This document shows positions 1-12,100 of a DNA stretch of 64,000 nucleotides, piece by piece. Within the stretch, counting starts at the first letter, position 1; the number at the start of each line of letters is the position of its first letter. Source of the stretch: Moringa oleifera (Eukaryota > Streptophyta > Magnoliopsida > Brassicales > Moringaceae); NCBI GenBank assembly GCA_021397835.1, contig JAJFZO010000087.1, positions 1,240,001-1,304,000 of the forward strand, written 5' to 3'. A program made the position numbers and the translations under genes. Under the pieces are notes generated by a model. The model did no database searches and was not told the DNA's origin. It was given only the letters and a program-made list of their open reading frames with translations.

Positions 1-292
1 CTTCAACACATAGAGGTTCTTTTATTGTTAATTTCATGATCGCAAAAAAAAAAAGGATCCTCATCTATTGGTCAGAGTCCTCCAATCCAGATATCTCACT
101 TATCACAAAAAAAATATAAATAAAAAAATCAATTTAAGAATGCAACACAATAAACTTAAACCAGATCTCTTATAGATATTTTTTTAAAAAAATAATCAAC
201 AAAAATAAGATCAATAAAAAGAAATTTCAATAAATTTAACCACTCTGTTTCAACTTTGACTATCTAATAAAAAATGCATGAACTCTGATCAG
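1..292 (+). other. Presumed last intron of the synaptotagmin gene
   Basis: AT-rich sequence with A-runs, ending in AG just before the C2-domain exon. No coding potential seen. The upstream exon is not in the window. Confidence 0.5.
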
Positions 293-424
293 GAATCTTT
301 GGGGCGTGTGGTTATAAACCTGGCTGAAGTTGTTATCAACAAGAGAATCAAGGAAAAGTACCCTCTCATTGGCTCAAAGAATGGTCGGATCCAAATCGAG
401 CTGCAATGGCGAGCAGCTTCCTAA
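293..424 (+). CDS. Synaptotagmin (SYT1/2/3 type), last coding exon, partial
   Basis: This is the 3' terminal coding exon of a plant synaptotagmin, an endoplasmic-reticulum/plasma-membrane contact-site protein with an N-terminal membrane anchor, an SMP lipid-transfer domain and two C2 domains. An AG acceptor at 291-292 precedes an open frame reading ESLGRVVINLAEVV, then KRIKEKYPLIGSKNGRIQIE and LQWRAAS before TAA at 422-424. This is the C-terminal part of the second C2 domain, 43 residues. It matches the ending I remember for Arabidopsis SYT1/SYT2 (LADVV, then KNGRIQIELQW). The rest of the gene lies upstream of the window. The acceptor has a weak pyrimidine tract. A pseudogene fragment cannot be excluded without the upstream exons, but the frame is intact. 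Neighbouring KIN-6 points to the SYT2 ortholog (inference). Confidence 0.8.
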   Translation, partial: ESLGRVVINLAEVVINKRIKEKYPLIGSKNGRIQIELQWRAAS

Positions 425-3170
425 TTCCAATGGGTATCTCATTTCGATTTCCTTGTGCACTCGGAACAATAAAACAACTAATTTTCAGATTCAATGTACT
501 TTGAACTCAGTTTCCATCTGGTATTTGTTACCCTTTCACTGTTTGCCAAAATCACTTGTTAGGAGACGGGCTGGTTGAGCCGTTTGGATAATTGGACAAA
601 GCCCAACCAGTGAGCCAGAGTTCATACGGGCCTTTTCCGTTGAGCAGTTTTCTTAGGCCTGTGACGGAACAGACACAGAGGTGAGGCTCCCAGATGGGAC
701 ATTTGCCTGCCCCAGCACTCGATTGACAATTTGACACCGTTTAGTAAGAATAATTGGCATGGTGAATGCAAGTCGTCTGTCACGTTGGAAAACGAACCTC
801 CTTGCCATGCCGTCTGGTCTGGTCTATCACCCGTCAATCGCTCCTTAAGAAGAAGGTCACCGCCTTTTCCGAAACAAGTAAAACAAAGCATCATTACAGG
901 TTTAATCAGGCAGCCTGAAATCTGAATCCTACCCATTAAAGATTCTTGGTTCTCCAACAAGACCAATGGCCTTTCTTCTTGTCAATGACTTTAACTAATG
1001 GAACTGACAAGACCCAACAAGACCACTAGATCTTTTTAGTTTTGGTTTTGTTAGAAGCAAATGCTTTTAATGGTGGAGAGAGGCTTCAGAAAAGCAAGAC
1101 CTACCACGAACTTAATACCAAGATCTAGCCCCTTATAGCTACATAAAACTACCATTTAAATTTTAATTTAAAATTTTATTCCTACCCGACAACATGCATC
1201 CTTGCATTAACATACATGCAACAATGAGAATTCAAATCAGTTAAAAAGTATCCACTTAATGAAACTAGATCTTAAACTTTTAACAAGATTGGACTTTTGA
1301 AATATTGTAAAAATAAGTTCCAAAAAAATATAGATATTTCAATACGGTGACTTGAGCATATAATAATTCTAAATCCAATCACTTTAAAAATAATAGTTTT
1401 AGTATTCTTCGAATGAAGTTCTCAATGAAATTAACCAATGAATAAAAACTATATTATCGGATTTAACTTAAAAGAGAAATTTAATGAAATGTTTCGACTA
1501 TAATTATAAAAATATTTTTTATTTATTCAATTCAATCTTGAGTCAAAATATTAATTTTAAAACATATGAGTTTTTTCATATATTTTTAATTCTCTCTCAA
1601 CTAATGATTTCATTATATCGTGCTCTATTCTACTCTTTTTTCATTTTAAAAGCATTTAATATCATCCATCATATAAAAATAAATAATAAACAATTAAAAT
1701 ATTTTAAAAAAATCTAATTGACAGATGAGAGGTTATTATTATTTGGACTATAGAGTTGATGATAAAAAAAAATAATGATATTGAGAAGATTTGAATCCCC
1801 TAAAGTTTATCAAATGAAAATATATTACTAAAATGTCAATGAAATCCACACATTAATCCAACAACAATAAGAGTCTTAAAAAATCAAGTAGTTAATTCTC
1901 AAGATTTCCACATGTTAAAAAGCCATGCACTACAACCAATACATGAAAGGTTGAAGAATCTATAAAAGAGGCAAACAGCAAAGCAGCCTGAACGAAAAAA
2001 GATTAATGAACCATAGGAACTTCTATCACTAGCCTGACTAGCAGTTGATAAGTAGAGTTTTAGCCTTTTTGATAATGGGAATGATATAGTAAGATGAGTA
2101 AACGCTTAAACTTCCAATCTATGCAAGTTTCATGCGAAGTGGCCAAAAGAATTATATAAAAAGAATGAGTAAAGCAACAACGGAGGACTCAGAGCCATCA
2201 AGAATGCACTCATGAATTTTTAAAAGAGGCGGTCGCAAGAAGAAAAGGACACCTGGATCTCGTTTTCCAATTTATATCTTCTCACAGGCATTTCGTCGAG
2301 CATCATGCTGGGATTCTTGGATTCTCTCCAATCACGACTTCTCGCTGGTTATAGTTAGACCGAATAGCAATAACAAGGGCATGATGGAGGTTGGTTCCTG
2401 CAAAGAAAGTAGATAGCTAGTCATCTTTATTCTCCAAATCTACTCGGATTTTGATTTGTTAAACGCACAATTCTTCACCCACTAAAGCCTTTTTGTAGAG
2501 AGAATACGAATTTATACGCCAACGGCCTAGTGGCTTACATTTGGCAAACAAGAACATATGCTAGGCTTCTTCGCTACTGCTTATAAAAGGGTATTATACT
2601 AAAAGAACAATTTGGCAGCCACTTCCAGCACTGCTTTATTCTTGCATTTAGGGGCCAAAAAGACACTTTCTAGAAAACCAAATATTTGAATAATTATTTA
2701 TGGTCAAAGTCCTAGAATAATAAAATTTAGAGTAAAAATTATTTATAATTTTTAACTATATATTGTATAATAAATGATTAAAAAATAATAAATCAAGTAT
2801 CAACTTATTAATTAATTTAAATTTATATTAATTTAAAAAATATAAAATTTAAAAATATTTTCGTTATTGAAATACTTCAAAAATTATTAAAATAAGTTTT
2901 ATTTACTCATGAATTTTATTAATAAAATTTTCAAAATTTTGATAGTATAAATTTTTTAAAAATATATTTTTTAATATATAAAAAAATTTATAATAATAAC
3001 ATCTATAAAAAATTTTAAATCGAAATTGGTAATACAATATTTTTCATTTTTAAATATTTTTAAATTTTAAATTTTTAATCAAATCTAATTTAAATATAAA
3101 TTAATAAATTATAATTCATTTTCTTATATTTTCAAATATTAAAATTCGATTGTACAAACAAGATATAAGT
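425..3170. other. Intergenic spacer, synaptotagmin 3' flank to CLV1 upstream region
   Basis: From 425 to about 1000 the sequence is mixed in composition and should include the synaptotagmin 3' UTR. From about 1000 to 3170 it is strongly AT-rich. No ORF in it has a recognisable domain; the 77-codon ORF at 1484 is low-complexity AT sequence. The part at 2690-3140 resembles, by motif order, the dispersed AT-rich element described elsewhere in this annotation. Confidence 0.5.
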
Positions 3171-4166
3171 CTCCCTAAAACTTAAAAGGACACTGACATA
3201 AGACTGAACAGGGGATGGTCAGAATGGGAGTGTGTAGGATCCTTAGCTTGGACCGGCGAGCATAGGATGCGAATCGTGCTAAAAGTGGAAGTAAACGAAA
3301 TGGGAGGGCACCGTGGGCCATTTGGCTTGGGGCCCACAACTGACGGTCCAGATTAGTGAAAGAAGGAGAAAAGAACAAAAAGAGTGGACTTTTGGCCCTC
3401 AGCCGAACTGGAGTCAGAGGGGGATGGTGTCCGTTTGGGAAAAGACATAGACAGCCTTTGCTGTGGCCCCACCAAAACAAACCCAAAGCCCATCTACTGT
3501 TCATCAGTTCCCTTAAAAAGGACAGCATCCACCTTGATATCTGATGATCCCCAAATGTAGGGGATAAAAAGTTAAAACCCAGAGCCTGAAACCACTTTGG
3601 CTTTTTAACTGTTACCACTGCCAAACGACGTCGAATCAAATCCGACGACATCGTTTAAAGTGAAATACAAAAAACTCACCGCGTCAAAACGAGACAACTG
3701 GCGGACCTGACACGAGGACAGAAGACAGCAAATCATCATGGGCCTGTCTTTCAAAGCTCCAGATCACGCCGTCAAAACGATCCAGTAATGTAAACTTCTT
3801 AACGCCGTGAGATTAACGGCAGCCTGTGGTCTTCCAATCTGAAAGGGAAACAAGAACGCCGTTAAACCTCCGTTGAGTGATCATACACAGAAGTTCATGC
3901 AAGCCTCTGACTTTTCGGAGTTTTCTTTTTTACAGATAATATTTGTTTATTGATTGCAAGTATGATACTGGGGACTACGATTCTCTTCTACTCCTACAAG
4001 GCACTGCACGACGCTACTTAATTGTAGGGTTCCATACATATCTGATAGTGCCGCATAGAACCAACGCTAATTCCTACATTCAATATTCCCTCCCTCTCTG
4101 TTTTCCTCTCTCTCTTCTTTCTGGGCAAGAAGCAGTGGATGTTTCTGAGTGAAGAAGGGGAGAAAG
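3171..4166 (+). promoter_or_regulatory. CLV1 upstream region and 5' leader
   Basis: Composition shifts from AT-rich to about 45-50% GC near 3170, typical of a plant promoter region. A near-perfect inverted repeat lies at about 3624-3657 (AAACGACGTCG against CGACGACATCGTTT). Pyrimidine-rich CT stretches at 4086-4125 (ccctccctctctg, then tctctctctt) look like transcribed leader. No TATA box can be fixed with confidence. A 158-codon minus-strand ORF here has no recognisable domain. Confidence 0.45.
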
Positions 4167-4243
4167 ATGAGAACCTTTCACAGATACCTTCTCTACATTT
4201 GCTTGATTCTGTCACTGTTCACGGCCAGCTCTGCTTACAGTGA
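4139..4243 (+). other. Upstream ORF overlapping the CLV1 start codon
   Basis: An ATG 28 nt upstream of the CLV1 ATG opens a 34-codon frame in a different register. It runs through the CLV1 start and stops at TGA 4241-4243, inside the signal-peptide region. If transcription starts upstream of 4139, as the leader-like CT tract suggests, this overlapping uORF would compete for initiation and lower CLV1 translation. Confidence 0.45.
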
Positions 4244-7197
4244 CCTTGATGTTCTGTTGAAGATGAAGTCCGTCATGATTGGACCGAAAGGTTCAGGGCT
4301 CAATGACTGGCAGCCTTCGTCTTTGCCATCTGCTCATTGTTCGTTCTCTGGCGTGTCATGTGACGAGGATTCACGCGTGGTGTCCCTAAATGTCTCGTTT
4401 ATGGCTCTGTTCGGCACGATTCCGCCGGAGATTGGGCTGTTGACCAAGCTCGTGAACCTCACGATCGTTGCCGTAAATCTCACGGGGACTCTGCCATGGG
4501 AAATGAGGAACCTGACCTTGCTCAAGATATTCAACATCTCCAACAATTGCTTCAAGGGCCCTTTCCCTGGAGAAATCACACTGGGCATGACAGGCCTTGA
4601 GGTACTTGATATTTACAACAACAACTTCAGGGGCCCACTCCCCATTGAGCTCGTGAACCTCAGGAAACTCAGGCATCTCTGTCTCGCAGGCAACTTTTTC
4701 CACGGAGAGATACCGGAGAGCTACTCAGAGATTCAAAGCTTGGAGTTTCTAGGCTTGAATGGCAACGATCTTTCTGGCAAGGTTCCGACCTCTTTGGGTA
4801 GGTTAAAGAACTTGCGGCATTTGTTCCTTGGTTACTTCAACAAATACGAAGGAGGTATTCCACCGGAGTTCGGGGCCTTGAGTGAGCTCCAAGTTCTGGA
4901 TATGAGCCAATGTAGTCTCACGGGTGAGATTCCTACCAGTTTGAGCAATCTGAAGCACTTGCACTCATTGTTCCTTCAACTGAACAATCTAACTGGTCAT
5001 ATACCCCCTGAGCTCTCGGGTTTGATTAGCTTGATGTCCCTGGATCTCTCCAACAATGAACTGACGGGGGAAATTCCGCAGAGCTTCTCAGTGCTCAACA
5101 ACATCACGCTACTCAGTTTGTTTAGCAACAATTTCTACGGTCCAATCCCATCGTTCGTCGGCGATTACCCGAATCTTGAGACACTTTTTCTGTGGGGGAA
5201 CAACTTCACGCTTGAGCTGCCAGAGAATCTGGGGCGGAACGGGAAGCTCTTGTATCTCGACGTTTCAGAGAACCACCTCACCGGCAGGATCCCCCGGAAT
5301 TTGTGCAAAGGAGGGAAGTTGCAGACGTTGATCCTGATGAAGAATTTCTTTTTCGGTCCAATCCCTGAAGAACTCGGTGATTGCAAGTCCCTGACCAAGG
5401 TTCGAGTCGCGAAGAATCTATTAAACGGGACAATTCCGCCGGGGATTTTCAATTTACCGCGGGTGGGTTTGATCGAGTTAGACGACAATTACTTCTCCGG
5501 TGAACTTCCTACTTTCATGTCCGGCATTGCTCTTGGTCTGTTGAAAGCGTCTAACAACCTGATAACGGGTAAAATCCCTCCAGCTCTCTGTAATTTTCCG
5601 AATTTACAGACTCTCTGGCTCGACCGGAACCGTTTCAATGGAGAAATTCCTCAGGAGATCTTCAATTTGAGGCAGCTTACCCAGATTAATATCAGTTACA
5701 ACAACATCACCGGTGAAATTCCTTCTTCTATCTCTGGCTGTACTTCCTTGACATCTATTGATTTAAGCCAAAACAGTCTTACTGGCGAAATTCCGAAAGG
5801 AATCGCTTCATTGATTGATCTGAACACTCTCAATTTATCTTCTAATCATCTCACTGGCCAAATCCCTCGGGAAATCGGAAACATGACCAGCTTGACAATC
5901 CTCGATCTCTCCGATAACAACTTATCTGGCACGGTTCCCATTGGAGGTCAGTTTCAGGTCTTCAACGACAGCACGTTCGCTGGAAACCCTAATCTCTGTT
6001 TACAGCGGCGCGAAACTTGCCCGTCTCCAGCTGCCTCAGGTCACGGACACTCGGCGGTGTTTACTTCCTCGAAGCTTATAATCGCGCTAATCGCTCTAAT
6101 TACGGCTATGATGCTCATTGTCGTGACAGTTTACAGAATGAGGAAGAAGAGACTCCATAAATTACGGGCATGGAAGCTCACTGCGTTCCAGCGGTTGGAT
6201 TTCAAAGCAGAGGACGTAGTGGAGTGCTTGAGAGAAGAGAACATAATAGGGAAAGGAGGAGCAGGGATCGTGTACCGTGGGTCCATGCCGGACGGTGTCG
6301 ACGTGGCGATCAAGCGGTTGGTTGGCCGAGGAAGTGGGAGAAGTGATCACGGTTTCTTGGCCGAGATTCAAACTCTAGGCCGAATCCGGCACCGAAATAT
6401 CGTGAGGCTGTTGGGGTACGTGTCGAACAAAGACACGAACCTGTTAGTCTACGAGTATATGCCGAATGGAAGCTTAGGGGAGCTGCTGCATGGATCAAAG
6501 GGAGCACACTTACTGTGGGAGACGAGGTGCCGGATCGCACTTCAGGCGGCGAAGGGGCTTTGCTATCTTCATCATGATTGTTCGCCGTTGATCATTCACC
6601 GGGACGTCAAGTCCAATAATATATTGCTGGATTCCGATTTCGAGGCTCACGTGGCAGATTTCGGCCTGGCCAAGTTCTTGCAGGACGCCGGCGCATCGGA
6701 ATGTATGTCCTCCATAGCCGGATCCTACGGTTACATCGCGCCAGGTTCGTCATCTCAATTCGTGATCTTCCTCCGTAAATTGCGAACTTAATCTGTTGTC
6801 TCATTCTCTGCTTTCCGTGCAATTCACTGCAGAGTACGCCTACACACTGAAAGTCGACGAGAAAAGCGACGTCTACAGCTTCGGTGTCGTCCTGCTGGAA
6901 CTGATAGCAGGGAGGAAGCCGGTGGGGGAGTTCGGAGACGGAGTAGACATCGTCCTGTGGGTGAGGAAAACCACGTCGGAACTCTCTCAACCGTCCGATG
7001 CCGCTTCTGTCCTGGCAGTCGTGGACCCCAGGCTGACCGGATATCCATTAACAGGTGTGATTCACTTGTTCAAGATAGCCATGATGTGCGTTGAGGATGA
7101 AAGCTCTGCAAGGCCCACCATGAGAGAGGTCGTTCACATGCTTGCGAACCCTCCCCAGTCTGCACCGAGAAGCCTCCTAACTCTCTCTAATGTTTAA
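4167..7197 (+). CDS. CLV1: CLAVATA1 leucine-rich-repeat receptor kinase
   Basis: Plasma-membrane receptor kinase that in Arabidopsis binds the CLV3 peptide and limits stem-cell number in shoot meristems. Two exons, 4167-6744 and 6833-7197, give 980 residues, the length of Arabidopsis CLV1. Order: signal peptide (about 1-24); N-terminal LRR cap with a Cys pair; about 21 LRRs (about 70-610) with [21 protein letters not shown] repeats; transmembrane segment (about 637-658); kinase with GKGGAGIV at 695-702, VAIK Lys716, HRD Asp813 and DFG Asp831. It is an RD kinase with all core residues present. The 88-bp GT-AG intron splits the Glu codon of the APE motif (residue 860). The start is ATG at 4167, which begins [10 protein letters not shown]; the six in-frame codons before it begin with GTG and are not used. 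Wording matches CLV1 more closely than BAM1-3: for example [14 protein letters not shown] and [12 protein letters not shown]. Confidence 0.97.
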
Positions 7198-9126
7198 GCT
7201 TCCCTTAAACTAACGGTCTCCAGTAAATAAAAAGCTAATGCGATATGTAATAATTTTGCCTGTTAAAGTTCTGGGGTTGACAAGGAAGTCTCTGCACAAA
7301 AATTGTGCTATATGGTTGCTGTAATCCTTCTTTTGCTTAATGTAAGATGCTCTGTTGTTCTGTTCGGTTTCCTGGAAAGCTTAGTCTTGTGTTCATCGCC
7401 TCTTTTCAAGGTTGCTTCCAGAGGCTTTAATGGCGGTTATTATTAAAATCATTGTAAATTGATAGTAGAAAATACAAGTGATTTGGGGGACAAATCATGA
7501 AAATGATTGCAATTGAGGATCATTGAAGCTTCCTCACCTGCACTAAGTTGTCTGAGTAAGTACTAAATAGGGTTATCTGGTAATTTAACATTTTTTTGCC
7601 GGGCTTTTAGGTGACTGCTTATATTAATTTAAGTTATAATCTTATTTCCATATTTATGATGCTTCAAAATATCTATTGGTTTTCAAAATAAAAAACAAGG
7701 TAAAAGTTAAAAATATAAAAAATCATAATTTTTTTGATAAATGTTATTTAAAAACTTAAGCTTTATCTTTTTTCTTTCAATCAAATTTTTACTTTTAAAA
7801 AGTATTTAAACAAATCTTAGTATTTTAATTTTATCAAAATTAAATTTCATTAAAAAATTTAAATATTAAAAACATTTAAATTAATGATATATTTACAACG
7901 AATTTTAACTTATAATTTTTTATAAATGTAACAAAATATTTAGCTATCATCATAAAAAGTTCAAAATTTTTTAAGTATTAAAAATATTTTTTTAAAAAAT
8001 ATCTCATTAAAAATTTAAAAAATTCATAAAAAATAATTAATTAGTTAAAAATTTTAAATTTAAAAATAAAATTAAAATAAAACATAAAATTTATTTAAAA
8101 AATTTTTAGTCGTTTTTAATAATAAAAAAATTATTAATTTTTTATAATCATTTTAAGTCAAAATTTAATTTAGATAAAATCAATAAATCAGGGCATGTTT
8201 ATATACATTTTAGAAGTTAGTGTTTAATTTGAGAGGGAGGGTTAAACTCAAGGTTTTAAATGATATTTGTATTTTTTTAATTTAAATTATAATTTATAAA
8301 TTTTTAATTTATATTTAAAATTTTAAAATTAATAATATTTTAATTTAAATATTTTAAATGAATTTTAAATTTAATTTTAAATATTTTTTAAAGTTAAACA
8401 ATTTTTTACGTGATTTGATTTATATTTTTTAAAATTTAAAATTTATTGTAACAATAATTAAAATATTTTTATTTAAAAAAAACAAATTTAACAGTTACAT
8501 TTTTATGAATCTTAAGTGTACTGTAATGTAATCATTTTGATATTTTTTAAATATTATGAAAATAAATAAAATTTATTTTTATTATTTTTAAATATTTTAT
8601 ATTATATACTCATTAAATTTAATATCAAAAATAATATTTTATTTGTTTTAATAAATATTTAAATAAAATTAATTATATAAATAAATATCATGTATAAAAT
8701 TATTAATCTAATAAAAAAATTATAAACAAAATAAAGTTAATTTTTAATCCCAACTTGACATCGTGAATAAAATGCATTTGTTTTTGATATATTTAACTTT
8801 AATTTAATTTTAATGTAAATATAGTGATTTATTTAATTATATTTTATTTTTATTAAGTTTATTAAGGCAAGAATTACACAATTGTCCTCTCAAACTAAGA
8901 AGGCCTAGCCAGCTCATTTTACCGCATGAAGGACAATTGGTTTCGAACCCAAAATGGGTAACAGCGCACTGATCCGGCCCGGTTTGAACCATTGGGCCTA
9001 TTACCCACAGCCTGATCTGATGTACAAAATTACAGGTGCTTTTTAAAAGGCTCTGAATTCAAAAGAACCAATGCTCTCTCATTTTTCCGCCATTTTCATG
9101 AGTGGGAGGTAAGAAGAGAAAGGGAA
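7198..9126. other. CLV1 3' flank, AT-rich spacer and KIN-6 upstream region
   Basis: From 7198 to about 7450 is CLV1 3' UTR-like sequence. From 7620 to about 8870 is very AT-rich and holds a copy of the dispersed element. From 8880 to 9126 GC rises; it contains a TGGGCC site-II-type motif near 8994 and a leader-like stretch before the KIN-6 ATG. No gene is seen. Confidence 0.5.
7700..8190. repeat. Dispersed AT-rich element, diverged copy
   Basis: This stretch shares an ordered series of motifs with 41800-42190 and 62190-62660. The order is a block like AATTTTAACTTATAATTTTT, a TATCATCATAAAAA block, TTTTTAAGTATTAAAAATAT, AAAATTTAAAAAATTCATAA, TTTAATAATAAAAAAATTAT, and an AATTTAATTTAGATAAAATC end. 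Ends are not resolved. Shared order is stronger evidence than base composition, but the copies are diverged. Confidence 0.45.
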
Positions 9127-12100
9127 ATGGAGACGAAGAGCCCTGAGGAACTGCCCTGTCCCAACACAGTGACAGTACGGAGAAACCCTCACCGGAAAGC
9201 TAGACCTACGCCTTTCACAAACTCTTGTCAACAATCCATTCAATCTTCCTCTAATTTGCACGATATTCCTTCTTTTCCAATAAAAGACATTCTCTCCATT
9301 CAGATCCCTCAGTCTGATCCCAAACCTCCAATGTCAGAGAATCTCAATGTTTATTTAAGAATCAGACCACTAAACAGCTCCTCCACGACGGTAGGTAATA
9401 ATTGTGGAGATCAGAATCTTAGGTCCAGGGGTAAAAATGCTTGGCCTCAGCAACCGGCTAAAAGGAGCAAGGCTAAAGAGAAGAATGTGAAGAAAAAGAG
9501 CAATGGATCATGCATAACGGTGAACAATTCTCACTCCGTGACGCTGTCTCCGCCCGCAGCTTTGCAGGAGTTGAAGCGCAGCAAGTCTGAGGTCTACGAA
9601 GGGTTTTCTTACGTATTCTCCAATTCTTCTCAGGTTTGCTCTGCTTCTTTTGCTTTTTCTCCTCAGTGAAGGACGAGAGTTCTCACGAAGCGATACAGTT
9701 TTCATGATTTCAAGCTGAAATTATTTATAGGATGAAGTGTTTGAGAGGATGGTGAATCCTTTAGTGGAGGACTTTCTTTGCGGGAAAAGTGGAATGCTGG
9801 CTGCGCTGGGGCCTACTGGCTCAGGCAAGACGCATACTGTTTTTGGGAGTCCCAGGAACCCTGGTATGGTTCCACTTATTCTGAAACGAATTTTCAAGCA
9901 GGAGGACGGTTCTCCTGCATTCTCAAGGTAGGGAATGATTTTTTGATGCTGTGAGGGTGATTAAATCTTCTTCTGAGGTATATAAATCATTTGCCAAATC
10001 CTTGGATTATGTGGGTTGTGAGCGGATTCATATAAGGAGAGTAGTGAATGAGTGCTTCTTTTAGTTGTTTATGTGCTTCTGGTTAGGAAAACATAACCAT
10101 AACTTCTTTCTATTTCTATGTCATGTTTCTCCAGGTCTTTTTACATATCAATCTTTGAAATATCATCTGAACGCGGCAAAGGGGAGAAGGTATCTGATTT
10201 ATCCACTGAGGGAACTGATTTGAGCATGCACCAGTCAACTATTAAAGGCCTCCAAGAGGTTCATTTTAATTACTTATGTTAAATGATTTAATTTCTTTGC
10301 TTGGTGTATATTCAGGATGGATGGTAAAAATGACCTTGTGTCTGTTCTTTGTTTTTTTCTTTTTCTTTTTCTATCAAACAGGTTCTCATTAATGATGTTG
10401 CACAGGCGGAGTCTTTAATTGCTCGTGCTATGTTGAAACGTGCCACAGCTATGACAAATGCAAACAGCCAGTCTAGGTGCAATTAAAATTATCAGTTCAA
10501 CTATATTTCAATCTGTAACTTGTTTGCATAACTTCTTGCATTAGATTGTTTTATACCCAACAATGTAGTTGTCATAGTTACATATTTTGTCTTTTTGTCC
10601 ATCTACTTCCATGCTTGCAGCCGCTCACAGTGTATTATTAACGTCCGTGCTGCTGCTAATGGCTGTGAAGGAGAAATTAGTGTCCAGTCAACTGATGTTG
10701 TGCTAACAATTGTTGATCTGGCTGGTGCAGAAAGAGAAAAGAGAACTGGGAATCAGGTCCTTACGTGTTTAACATTGTTCTATCATGCTTATGCAGTCAG
10801 GAATTTATCAAAGGCTTCTGGAATTCTAAATGTCAAATGCACCCAGAAATGTTGACATATAGATAAATAATTAGCGATATGATGTATGGAAACTTCGTTA
10901 TTTATGAGACAATGTTGGATGATATTCATTACTAATAGCTGTCAAAAGAGTGGCATGATTGTGAAGATAACAGTGCTTTGAAATTAGGATACAGTTCAAC
11001 TAGGCTTTGAAAAATAGACAGGATATTTCATGGAGATTTTAACTTAACAAAAAATTGACTATTGGAGTTCTAGGAAGTTATATGATAATTCAATTTCATC
11101 ATTGAAATGAGACAATAATCTTAAGTGCTTGCCAAAATTTAATACATCATCGAGAAGCACAGTTTCAAATAAAAGTATTTATACAAAATTTGCTGAGTTC
11201 AGAGGTTAATGTCACATACATGTCATTATGTGCAACCTTTATTGTTAATGGGAGCTCATGGAATAAATTTTGTTGATGTTATCGAGATATAGATCTCAAT
11301 TTCTTTTATCACTTTGCAGGGGGCAAGACTACTTGAAAGCAATTTCATTAACAACACCTCAATGGTTTTTGGTCTGTGCCTCAGAGTATGTGGCCTAGAC
11401 TTGCTTCATTGGACCTGCTGTGACCTTCAGAGCATTCTTGTCAATTATCAATTTTTGCTTTTCTGTTTGGTGTCTTTCAGTTGTTTCATTTACTTTATTG
11501 TTTTTGTGATCTTTATGCCCTTCCTTTTTCACATGTATAATTATACTCGGCTCTTGTCTTTATTTTCAGTCATTGATGGAGCACCAAAAGAATCCAAGGA
11601 GGGTGCTACAGAAGCATTTCCAGAACTCTTTGGTAAAGTTTATGGTTGACAAATATTTTTTGTTTTTAGTTTTGATGTGTTTTGGTTGCCTTATTTTGAT
11701 TTTTTCTTTAATTGTTTACATGACTGGCTTTGTATTAGCATTAGATAGCTTTTAACTTGTTAATTGTTTTCCTTCTTGTTTTCTAACATTTTACTTTAGA
11801 TCGTTTAATGCTAAAATATATCTGTCTCTCGAAAGTTGACCAGATACCTACGAGATTATCTGGAAGGCAGGAAAAGGATGGCATTGGTATGGGTTAAGAA
11901 TCTTTGTGCTTCTTTTAGTATCTTATAAATTTGGATTTATTTTATTAAAATTCGAACTTTTCTCATTGTTTTCTACATCTTTTTTCTTTTCTTTTTTGCA
12001 GATTTTAACAGTGAAATCAGGAGCAGAAGATTATCTTGATACATCTTACCTCTTAAAACAAGCTTCACCTTATATGAAAATCAAGTAAAATCTTTTACTG

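Noticed and set aside
1484..1717. 77-codon ORF in AT-rich spacer
   Set aside because: Its composition (Phe, Ile, Asn, Lys) is that of random AT-rich DNA and it has no gene context.
3175..3651. 158-codon minus-strand ORF upstream of CLV1
   Set aside because: No recognisable domain, no splice or leader context, and it covers the CLV1 promoter.
4149..4166. In-frame extension of CLV1 starting at GTG
   Set aside because: GTG is not a normal start in plant nuclear genes, and the ATG at 4167 gives exactly the family length of 980 residues with a clean signal peptide.
8930..9010. TTCGAACC-containing stretch resembling a tRNA T-arm
   Set aside because: The neighbouring sequence does not fold into a tRNA; it is part of the KIN-6 upstream region.
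11800..11835. Earlier acceptor for KIN-6 exon 8 at about 11800
   Set aside because: Reading from it meets an in-frame TAA at once; the acceptor at 11834-11835 keeps the kinesin frame (LTRYLRDYLEG).
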